64,000 nt of DNA from Aquificaceae bacterium (GTDB taxonomy: Bacteria; Aquificota; Aquificia; Aquificales; Aquificaceae). A program made the position numbers and the translations under genes. The notes below the pieces were generated by a model, which searched no databases, had not been told where the DNA came from, and saw only the letters and a list, made by a program, of their open reading frames with translations. Positions 53,749 to 60,404 of this stretch are shown piece by piece (positions within the stretch are counted from its first letter, which is position 1; each line of letters opens with the position of its first letter). Location of the stretch: NCBI GenBank assembly GCA_027079305.1, contig JALWVU010000052.1:51020-115019 (forward strand), read 5' to 3'.

Positions 53749-54195
53749 TTACTTACCTGAGGAAAGCAGGTTGGAAAGGTGTCTTTCCTCAACGCTCGTA
53801 AGTTCCGCTATTGTTGTGCTCTTCAGGAAGTCTATCACCTTCCTCTTTATCTTTTCCCACTTGTGGTGGATAACACATGGATTTGTCTCATAGACCTCAC
53901 ACTTGTCGGGCATAAGTATGCAGGTCTGAAACTTGTTCTCCTCGCCTAAAAGAACTATAACATCCCAGATAGAAAGCTTCTCAGGATCCACTTTAAGGGT
54001 AAAACCCCCCTTGGGCCCCTTCACGGAGGTAAGTATGTCCCTCTTGGAAAGCTCATGGAGTATTTTTGACAGAAACGGTCTCGGTATGTTCTGTGTGCGA
54101 GCTATCTCTTCCGCCTTAACAAGCCTGCCTCTATTTAAAGCCAGGTAAGCTAAAGCCATCAACGTATAGCGAACCGTATCTGAGTAGATCATCAT
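53749..54195 (-). CDS. Rrf2-family transcriptional regulator
   Basis: A 148-residue winged-helix regulator: YTLMALAYLALNRGRLVKAEEIA, NIPRPFLSKILHELSKRDIL and GPKGGFTLKVDPEKLSIWDV are family signatures. Three Cys (TCILMPDKCEVYETNPC) match the Fe-S ligand positions of IscR/NsrR-type members, so sensing of Fe-S status, NO or redox is likely. TATAAT (54203-54208) is seven bases from the ATG, so it is probably leaderless. Candidate targets are the adjacent V4R/radical SAM locus or the divergent acn operon. Confidence 0.92.
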   Translation of the reverse strand: MMIYSDTVRYTLMALAYLALNRGRLVKAEEIARTQNIPRPFLSKILHELSKRDILTSVKGPKGGFTLKVDPEKLSIWDVIVLLGEENKFQTCILMPDKCEVYETNPCVIHHKWEKIKRKVIDFLKSTTIAELTSVEERHLSNLLSSGK

Positions 54196-54202
54196 GAATT
54201 AC

Positions 54203-54208
54203 ATTATA
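54203..54208 (-). promoter_or_regulatory. -10 box of the Rrf2 gene (leaderless)
   Basis: On the minus strand a perfect TATAAT, seven bases from ATG 54195. Confidence 0.55.
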
Positions 54209-54380
54209 TGGTCTGAGTATGTCTTTAGCAACTTACCACCAGACACTTCCGCTGAACCTGTTTTGAAAATAACATGGTTAACAATACTATGGAGGACAGG
54301 GATCGGACCAAGGATTTGCATGTAGCAAGTTTCTATATATTTGGGAGGTTTGCTATATACAACCTTGCTCTTCTTTAGGA

Positions 54381-54453
54381 CCTCCTTTTATTGGAGCTTA
54401 AGATCTTGAGGCATATAACTCCTTTCAACTTATTGTCCTTTAATAAAAGGAGG
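54381..54453 (+). repeat. Long inverted repeat in the 346-bp gap before acn
   Basis: CCTCCTTTTATT (54381-54392) and AATAAAAGGAGG (54442-54453) are a perfect 12-bp inverted pair with a 49-base loop, which itself contains a near-palindrome around AAGATCTT. The right arm is followed by ATTTTT. The rest of the gap (54196-54541) holds no gene, a TTGACA at 54479-54484 and two CTATATA copies near 54335 and 54354. The hairpin could be an attenuator, a terminator for earlier transcription or a small mobile-element relic. Confidence 0.6.
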
Positions 54454-54541
54454 ATTTTTCCAACAGATTCCGCCCAGCTTGACAAAAGGCATAAAATAAG
54501 TTAATCCTTCTAAAACGTCGTTTTAAGGCAGGAGGTAGAGA

Positions 54542-56521
54542 ATGGCCAAGGGAACTGTCGCCTGGAAGATAATCAAGGACCATCTGGTAAGCGGAAAGAT
54601 GGAGCCGGGAGAGGAGATAGCCATAAGGATAGACCAGACCCTCACTCAGGATGCAACAGGAACTATGGCATACCTTGAGCTCGAAGCTATGGGAGTTCCG
54701 AGGGTTAAAACGGAGCTCTCCGTGAGCTACATAGATCACAACATGCTTCAGACGGACTTCAGGAACCCCGACGACCACAAGTATCTGATGAGCGTTGCCA
54801 AGCGCTTCGGTATATGGCTCTCAAAGCCCGGAAACGGCATATGCCATCAGGTTCACGTGGAGAGGTTTGCAAAGCCCGGAAAGACGCTCCTGGGCTCGGA
54901 CTCCCACACCCCCACGAGCGGTGGTGTCGGGATGCTCGCAATAGGTGCGGGAGGCCTGGACGTTGCCGCTGCGATGGCAGGTGAGCCCTTCTACTTGAAG
55001 ATGCCCAAGATCGTCGGAGTGAAGCTAACCGGAAAGATGCCCGAGTGGGTAACCGCCAAGGACATAATTCTGGAGCTCCTGAGGCGTCTGACGGTCAAAG
55101 GGGGGCTCGGTAAGATATTCGAATACTTCGGGGAAGGAGTAAAGGAGCTTTCGGTCCCCGAAAGGGCTACCATAACCAACATGGGAGCGGAGCTGGGAGC
55201 CACGACCTCCATATTCCCTTCGGACGAGATAACGAGGGCATACCTCAAGGCTCAGGGAAGGGAAGAGGACTGGGTGGAACTGCTTCCCGATCCGGACGCG
55301 GAATACGACGAGATCATAGAGATAAACCTCTCCGAGCTCGAACCTCTAATAGCCCAGCCCCACTCGCCCGACAACGTGGTTCCGGTGAGGGAAATAGAAG
55401 GTATAAAGGTGGACCAGGTTGTTATAGGCTCCTGCACCAACTCTTCTTTTGTAGATCTGACAAGGAGTGCCAAGCTTTTAGAGGGAAGGAAAGTTCATCC
55501 GGACGTGGTCTTTGCGGTCGCCCCAGGATCGAAGCAGGCTCTGGAGCTTATAACCATGAACGGAGCGCTCCTTAACTTTCTCAAAGCAGGTGCCAGAATC
55601 CTCGAGAGCGCCTGCGGGCCCTGTATAGGTATGGGCTACGCTCCTCCCAGCGGAGGAGTTTCTATAAGGAGCTTTAACAGGAACTTCGAGGGCAGATCCG
55701 GAACACCGGACGCAAAGGTATACCTGGCCTCCCCCGAGACCTGCGTGGCCTGCGCGATAGCGGGGGAGATAATAGATCCCAGGAGGCTTTCCAAGGAGCT
55801 CGGTGTCAAGTGGATAAAGGTAGAGATGCCCGAAAGGTTCCCATACGGGGACGAGGCCTTCATAGAGCCCCTGCCTCCCGAAGAGGCGGAGAAGGTGGAG
55901 ATATACAGAGGGCCCAACATAAAACCCCTCCCGCCCTTCGACGAGCTTCCTGAAAAGCTGGAGGCGGAGGTAGCCCTCATAGTAGGAGACAACATAACCA
56001 CCGATCACATAATGCCCGCGGGAGCTAAGATACTGCCTCTGAGGTCGAACATATACGCCATCTCCGAGTATGTTTACCACTATGTAGATCCCGAGTTCGT
56101 TCCCCGTATAAAGTCCATAAAGGAGAAGGGCAAGGCGGGAGTGATAATAGGAGGGGAGAACTACGGACAGGGATCCTCGAGGGAGCACGCGGCCTTGGCT
56201 CCCAGGTTCCTCGGTGTCAGGGCAGTCATAGCCAAGTCCTTTGCGAGGATACACCACGCCAACCTCGTGAACTTCGGCATAGTTCCCTTAGAGTTCGTAA
56301 ACAAGGAGGACTACGACAAATTTACCCTCGGAGACGAGATAGAGATACCGGAGCTGAGGGAGAGACTGAAGGCGGGCAAGGAGATAATCGTGATAAACAA
56401 GACCACCGGAGAGGAGATCCCCTGCAGATACAACCTCACACCCTATCAGGTTGAAGTTCTCCTGGGAGGAGGCAGACTCAACTACATCAAGAGGAAGCAG
56501 GCTCAGGGGGTTACCAGCTGA
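54542..56521 (+). CDS. acn: Aconitate hydratase
   Basis: A 659-residue 4Fe-4S aconitase interconverting citrate and isocitrate, here probably in the reductive TCA cycle. The cluster Cys are in IGSCTNSSF and SACGPCIGMGYAP; GSDSHTPTSGGVGML and the swivel domain GGENYGQGSSREHAALAP are intact. GCAGGAGGTAGAG before the ATG is a strong SD, unlike many neighbours. The length matches the Aquifex enzyme. mdh follows after 11 bp. Confidence 0.95.
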   Translation: MAKGTVAWKIIKDHLVSGKMEPGEEIAIRIDQTLTQDATGTMAYLELEAMGVPRVKTELSVSYIDHNMLQTDFRNPDDHKYLMSVAKRFGIWLSKPGNGICHQVHVERFAKPGKTLLGSDSHTPTSGGVGMLAIGAGGLDVAAAMAGEPFYLKMPKIVGVKLTGKMPEWVTAKDIILELLRRLTVKGGLGKIFEYFGEGVKELSVPERATITNMGAELGATTSIFPSDEITRAYLKAQGREEDWVELLPDPDAEYDEIIEINLSELEPLIAQPHSPDNVVPVREIEGIKVDQVVIGSCTNSSFVDLTRSAKLLEGRKVHPDVVFAVAPGSKQALELITMNGALLNFLKAGARILESACGPCIGMGYAPPSGGVSIRSFNRNFEGRSGTPDAKVYLASPETCVACAIAGEIIDPRRLSKELGVKWIKVEMPERFPYGDEAFIEPLPPEEAEKVEIYRGPNIKPLPPFDELPEKLEAEVALIVGDNITTDHIMPAGAKILPLRSNIYAISEYVYHYVDPEFVPRIKSIKEKGKAGVIIGGENYGQGSSREHAALAPRFLGVRAVIAKSFARIHHANLVNFGIVPLEFVNKEDYDKFTLGDEIEIPELRERLKAGKEIIVINKTTGEEIPCRYNLTPYQVEVLLGGGRLNYIKRKQAQGVTS

Positions 56522-56532
56522 GGAGGTGAAAC

Positions 56533-57537
56533 ATGGCTACGAGAAAGGTCGTTTCGGTGGTGGGAGCTGGGAACGTGGGAGAGCACGTGGCAAGCCTGCT
56601 GGCGATAAAGGGCTTTGCGGACGTAAGGATATTCGATATACCGAGAAAGGAAGGAGACAAGGTCTTTGAACCTGTTAAGGGTAAGGCTCTCGACATGAAG
56701 CAGATGATCTCCGCCATGGACATAGACGCCAAGATAGACGGTTTCACCGTCACGCCCGATGGAGACGGATACGAGCCTATAGTTGACAGCGATATAGTTG
56801 TCATAACCGCAGGCTTCCCCAGAAGGCCGGGAATGTCGAGGGAGGACCTTTTGGAGGCTAACATAAGGATCCTTTCGACCATCATCTCGAAAGTTCGCCA
56901 ATACGCCCCCAACGCGATACTGATAGTTGTTACCAACCCCGTGGACATAATGACCTACGTGGCGGTTAAGCTGAGTGGTTTTCCTGCAAACAGGGTGATA
57001 GGAATGGCGGGTGTTCTCGACTCCGCCAGGTTCAAAACCTTCATCGCGGAGGAGCTTAGAGTGTCCCCCAAGGACATCCACGCCTACGTTATTGGCGGGC
57101 ACGGGGACGAGATGGTCCCTCTCATATCGATATCCAACGTGGGCGGTATACCTCTTAAAGATCTCATACCGAAAGAAAGGCTCCAGGAGATAATACACAG
57201 GACCAGGTTCGGAGGCGGTGAGATAGTTAACCTTATGGGAACCTCCGCCTACCACGCCCCTGCGGCTGCGGTGGTGGACATGGTGGAGGCTCTGGTAACG
57301 AACAGCAGGCGCATACTTCCCTGTTCCGTATACCTGGACGGAGAGGCGGGGGAGTATTATGGAGTCAAGGGTTTCTGCGTAGGAGTTCCCGTAAAGCTTG
57401 GAACGAACGGAGTTGAGGAGATAATAAAGGTCCCCATGATAGAGGAGGAGAGGGAGATGTGGGAGAGGTCTGTTGAATCTGTGAGGAAAAGCGTAGAGGT
57501 CGCGGAGGTGATGCTCGGTGAGAAGAGTCCAAGTTGA
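56533..57537 (+). CDS. mdh: Malate dehydrogenase
   Basis: A 334-residue NAD(P)-dependent LDH/MDH-family enzyme. SVVGAGNVGEHVA binds the dinucleotide, the Arg-rich loop GFPRRPGMSRED marks malate (not lactate) specificity, and VTNPVDIMTYVA, DSARFKTFIA and VIGGHGDEMVPL include the catalytic Asp/His region. AGGAGGTGAAAC precedes the ATG. It lies between acn and fumA, so the three give consecutive TCA steps, used reductively in this lineage. It overlaps fumA by 20 bp. Confidence 0.94.
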   Translation: MATRKVVSVVGAGNVGEHVASLLAIKGFADVRIFDIPRKEGDKVFEPVKGKALDMKQMISAMDIDAKIDGFTVTPDGDGYEPIVDSDIVVITAGFPRRPGMSREDLLEANIRILSTIISKVRQYAPNAILIVVTNPVDIMTYVAVKLSGFPANRVIGMAGVLDSARFKTFIAEELRVSPKDIHAYVIGGHGDEMVPLISISNVGGIPLKDLIPKERLQEIIHRTRFGGGEIVNLMGTSAYHAPAAAVVDMVEALVTNSRRILPCSVYLDGEAGEYYGVKGFCVGVPVKLGTNGVEEIIKVPMIEEEREMWERSVESVRKSVEVAEVMLGEKSPS

Positions 57538-58363
57538 GGAAATTGTGGAGGCGGTTAAGGAGCTTACCATAAAGGCCAACTACGAGCTTCCACAGGAGAC
57601 GGTCGTTCTCTTCGAGGAGGCTATAAAGAAGGAGGAGTCCCCCCTCGGAAGGGAGGTCCTCAGGCAGATCCTCGAGAACGCGAGAACCGCTGTCCAGGAG
57701 CAGATGCCCTACTGTCAGGATACGGGCGTTACGGTGGTCTTCCTCGAGGTGGGCCAGGAGGTGGTTATAGAGGGAGGATCCCTCGAGGAGGCGGTGAACG
57801 AGGGCGTCAGGAGGGCGACCGAAGAGGGCTATCTGAGAGCTTCTATGGTATGGGATCCCCTCTTTGAGAGGAAGAATACGGGGGACAACACCCCCGCCAT
57901 TATACACACCGAAATAGTTCCCGGAGACAGGATCAAGATAACGGTGGCTCCAAAGGGAGCGGGTTCCGAAAACACCTCGCGCCTGGCGATGCTAAAGCCC
58001 GCGGACGGCTGGGAGGGTGCCAAAAGGTTCATCCTTGAGACCGTCAAGAATGCTGGTCCTAACGCCTGCCCTCCCCTTACGGTAGGGGTCGGAATAGGCG
58101 GAAACTTCGAGATGTGCGCCTACCTCGCCAAGAAGGCCCTCCTCAGACCCCACGGGGAGAGACATCCGGACCCGCTCATCAGGAAGGTGGAGGAGGAGCT
58201 TATAGAGGACATAAACAAGCTGGGTCTGGGACCTATGGGCTTCGGGGGTAGCGTTACCGCGGTGGACGTGAAGGTGGAGATGTATCCCTGCCACATAGCC
58301 TCCCTTCCCGTTGCGGTCAACATCCAGTGCCACGCCTCCAGACACGCGGAGAAGGTGATATGA
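57518..58363 (+). CDS. fumA: Class I fumarate hydratase, alpha (N-terminal) subunit
   Basis: A 281-residue protein equal to the N-terminal domain of class I fumarases. Cluster Cys are visible in MPYCQDTGVT, NACPPLTVGVGIGG and YPCHIASLPV or IQCHASR; PMGFGGSVTAVDV is a conserved segment. The beta subunit is the unlinked gene at 30227. It overlaps mdh by 20 bp and the following small gene by 4 bp (ATGA). Confidence 0.93.
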   Translation: MRRVQVEEIVEAVKELTIKANYELPQETVVLFEEAIKKEESPLGREVLRQILENARTAVQEQMPYCQDTGVTVVFLEVGQEVVIEGGSLEEAVNEGVRRATEEGYLRASMVWDPLFERKNTGDNTPAIIHTEIVPGDRIKITVAPKGAGSENTSRLAMLKPADGWEGAKRFILETVKNAGPNACPPLTVGVGIGGNFEMCAYLAKKALLRPHGERHPDPLIRKVEEELIEDINKLGLGPMGFGGSVTAVDVKVEMYPCHIASLPVAVNIQCHASRHAEKVI

Positions 58364-58551
58364 GTCCGGAGGCATACAGAGAACTCGGTAAATACCTAAT
58401 GGATATATCCAAAGGAACGGTTCTCGTAGGTATAGTTTATCCGCTTCTCAAAGGCAGGTTCGATTACAATACTCTCTTGGCTTTTGGCATAGGTGTGCTT
58501 TTAAGTGTGGTAGGTTTATATTGGATAAACAAGGGAGGCAGTCAGAGTTGA
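58360..58551 (+). CDS. Small membrane protein 1 behind fumA
   Basis: A 63-residue protein starting inside the fumA stop (ATGA), with a polar N-terminus (MSPEAYRELGKYLMDIS) and two hydrophobic helices (TVLVGIVYPLL, LLAFGIGVLLSVVGLYWI). Not recognised. Its overlap with both neighbours ties it to the acn-mdh-fumA transcript. Confidence 0.65.
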   Translation: MSPEAYRELGKYLMDISKGTVLVGIVYPLLKGRFDYNTLLAFGIGVLLSVVGLYWINKGGSQS

Positions 58552-58658
58552 ATGAGTTCACTTACACCCTCGTGAGCCTGCTGGTTGCGATGGGCTTACT
58601 CATCAGTATAGTCTACCTTTGGGACAAGATAGAAACTCCTCACAACAAGCCGAGATGA
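58548..58658 (+). CDS. Small membrane protein 2 (TTG start)
   Basis: A 36-residue single-pass peptide: TTG start at 58548 overlapping the previous stop (TTGA), NEFTYTLVSLLVAMGLLISI then VYLWDKIETPHNKPR. AGGGAGG lies nine bases upstream. The ATG at 58552 is in a different frame and stops after seven codons, which supports the TTG. Confidence 0.5.
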   Translation: MNEFTYTLVSLLVAMGLLISIVYLWDKIETPHNKPR

Positions 58659-58771
58659 AATACATACTCATCCTCGCCATAATAGGCCTGATAACGGTCC
58701 TCTTCCTCTCGGGCTTTCTCTTCAGGTTTCTAAGAACCGAGGCCAGGAAGAAGGTGGGAAGATGGAAGTAG
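58655..58771 (+). CDS. Small membrane protein 3
   Basis: A 38-residue single-pass peptide (MKYILILAIIGLITVLFLSG, then a basic tail ending RKKVGRWK) starting inside the stop of the previous gene (ATGA). Its own end overlaps the next gene by 10 bp. The orientation is probably N-out or C-in, from the basic tail. Confidence 0.5.
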   Translation: MKYILILAIIGLITVLFLSGFLFRFLRTEARKKVGRWK

Positions 58772-59160
58772 TCTTCCTCTCCTTTTACGCGGGCTCCTTG
58801 TTTCTGATCCTGTCCTCCGTGGCTCCCGTCCTTCTCAGAACCGGGAGAAACAAGGACCTGGCGGGGAGCTTCTACGGGCGTATCCTCTGGCGCTTCTACA
58901 AGATTGCTTTTTTCCTGCTGTTGGTGTATCTTATATTGGGCGAAAAATGGTTGGGACTTTTGCTTCTTCTGGGGCTCGGACTGAACGTGGCGATATCCAT
59001 GTGGCTTAGAAACTACAAGAAAAAGCTGGGGAGCATAGAAAACTACGAATTTAACTCTCCTGAGAGAACACTTTTCAGGAGGGTTTCTTACCTTTCTACC
59101 TCTGTCCTTGCGATAAATCTAATATTATCGACTCTCGTCCTTCTCAAGGAGGCCACATGA
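58762..59160 (+). CDS. Membrane protein 4 with about four helices
   Basis: A 132-residue integral membrane protein with about four hydrophobic helices (about 3-22, 48-62, 64-82, 107-128) separated by basic loops (RTGRNKDLAGSF, RNYKKKLGSIE). It resembles short DUF4149-like helical proteins, but that is loose. It starts 10 bp inside the previous gene and overlaps infC by 4 bp (ATGA). Confidence 0.7.
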   Translation: MEVVFLSFYAGSLFLILSSVAPVLLRTGRNKDLAGSFYGRILWRFYKIAFFLLLVYLILGEKWLGLLLLLGLGLNVAISMWLRNYKKKLGSIENYEFNSPERTLFRRVSYLSTSVLAINLILSTLVLLKEAT

Positions 59161-59684
59161 AAAAGTTCCAAGAGCATAGGGTAAACAGACAGATAAGGGC
59201 AAAGGAGGTGAGGCTTATAGACGAGACAGGCCAGCAGATAGGTATAGTTCCCATCAGCGAGGCTCTCGCCCTTGCGGAGGAAAAGGGTCTGGATCTGGTA
59301 GAGATAGCCCCTCAGGCTAAACCTCCCGTTTGCAAGATAATGGACTACGGAAAGTTCAAATACGAGCTCAAGAAGAAGGAAAGGGAGGCGAGAAAAAAAC
59401 AGAGGGAACACCAGATAGAGGTCAAGGACATAAGGATGAAGGTCAGGATAGACGAGCACGACCTCCAGGTAAAGCTGAAGCACATGAGGGAGTTTTTAGA
59501 GGACGGGGACAAGGTCAGGGTCAGGATAAGGTTCAGGGGAAGGGAGAACGTCCATCCTGAACTCGGTGAGAGGCTCTTCAACAGGATAAGGGAGGAGCTT
59601 GAGGACATAAGCGAGGTGGAGGTTCCACCCAAGAAGGAGGGACCTTTTCTCATATTCACCCTTGCACCAAAGAGAAAGAAGTGA
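59157..59684 (+). CDS. infC: Translation initiation factor IF-3
   Basis: A 175-residue IF-3 with both domains and the basic linker: VNRQIRAKEVRLID, LVEIAPQAKPPVCKIMDYGKFKYE, KDIRMKVRIDEHDLQVK and RGRENVHPELG. It starts with an ordinary ATG that overlaps the previous stop, not with the rare AUU used for autoregulation in E. coli. rpmI follows only after an opposite-strand gene, so the classic infC-rpmI-rplT operon is broken. Confidence 0.95.
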   Translation: MKKFQEHRVNRQIRAKEVRLIDETGQQIGIVPISEALALAEEKGLDLVEIAPQAKPPVCKIMDYGKFKYELKKKEREARKKQREHQIEVKDIRMKVRIDEHDLQVKLKHMREFLEDGDKVRVRIRFRGRENVHPELGERLFNRIREELEDISEVEVPPKKEGPFLIFTLAPKRKK

Positions 59685-59725
59685 TCGTGAAAGATAGGAA
59701 GCCTCCGCCCATACATTTTACAGGT

Positions 59726-60121
59726 CTACAGCAACCCTTCCCTTTTTAGCAACTCCCTCAGCTCTTCGTCGGTCTTTGCCTTTTCCCTGAGAACATTCAG
59801 GAGCCTCCTTAGCTTTTCCGGTTTTGTCTCCCTTTCAAGTTCTTCAAGGGTTTGCCTCTTTGCCTCCCTGATTATGGTTCTCCTGTCCCACCAGGCAAAG
59901 GCTATTACGCTTACCGTCAGAGTGGTGAATATTCCCGTTATTATCCACAAGAAGTTGTTCATCTGCTCAAACCTTTTGTCAGTTTGCTCCATGAACACCT
60001 TTAGCGTGGTTTCGAGCCTTATCAGCCTCTCCCTGTCCTCTTGGGTGAACCCGCTTTCTCCCGAAAAGGTTATACTCCCAAGGAACGCAAGCCCTATAAG
60101 CAGAGTTCTCAAAACCTTCAT
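59726..60121 (-). CDS. Membrane protein with a coiled-coil segment
   Basis: A 131-residue protein from ATG 60121 (MKVLRTLLIGLAFLGSITFSG, a signal-like or anchor helix); the frame is open to 60268, but that part runs through the rpmI promoter and is unlikely. After a charged helix (EDRERLIRLETTLKVFMEQTDKRFEQ) comes a second membrane helix (LWIITGIFTTLTVSVIAFAWW) and an acidic/basic helical tail. TATATT (60129-60134) is seven bases from the ATG. The EQTDKRFEQMNNFL pattern is common in small coiled-coil membrane proteins. No function assigned. Confidence 0.7.
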   Translation of the reverse strand: MKVLRTLLIGLAFLGSITFSGESGFTQEDRERLIRLETTLKVFMEQTDKRFEQMNNFLWIITGIFTTLTVSVIAFAWWDRRTIIREAKRQTLEELERETKPEKLRRLLNVLREKAKTDEELRELLKREGLL

Positions 60122-60174
60122 AGCTTCTAATATAACCCGAGTTACTGGGTGTGTGAAAACGCTAAGTTTTCGGG

Positions 60175-60180
60175 TATAAT
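60175..60180 (+). promoter_or_regulatory. -10 box of rpmI
   Basis: A perfect TATAAT 20 bases before the rpmI ATG, leaving room for the SD CGGAGGA. No clear -35. It diverges from the promoter of the membrane protein at 60121. Confidence 0.6.
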
Positions 60181-60200
60181 AAGGCATTCGGAGGAAAAAG

Positions 60201-60404
60201 ATGGCCAAGATTAAGATGAAGACCAACAGATCCGCAAGAAAGAGGTTCAAGGTAACCGCCAAGGGCAAGATAAAGAGGTGGAGGTCCGGAGGAGCCCACT
60301 ACAACACCAAAAAGAGCCCCGACAGGAAGAGAAGGCTCAGGACTCCCACCTACGTGAAGGAAAATATGGAGGACCACATCAAGGCCCTTCTCAGGGTATC
60401 TTAA
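60201..60404 (+). CDS. rpmI: Ribosomal protein L35
   Basis: A 67-residue, very basic protein: MAKIKMKTNRSARKRFKVTA, GKIKRWRSGGAHYNTKKSPDR and RTPTYVKENMEDHIKALL are those of bL35. CGGAGGA precedes the ATG. rplT does not follow; the next gene on this side is the convergent uvrD, overlapping by 4 bp. Confidence 0.95.
   Translation: MAKIKMKTNRSARKRFKVTAKGKIKRWRSGGAHYNTKKSPDRKRRLRTPTYVKENMEDHIKALLRVS

Noticed and set aside
56503..57579. 358-codon minus-strand frame opposite mdh
   Set aside because: Shadow of a clear malate dehydrogenase; rich in His/Tyr/Arg without any motif.
60122..60268. N-terminal extension of the coiled-coil membrane protein
   Set aside because: It would cross the rpmI promoter and overlap rpmI itself; ATG 60121 starts a proper signal-like helix and has a -10 box at the leaderless distance.
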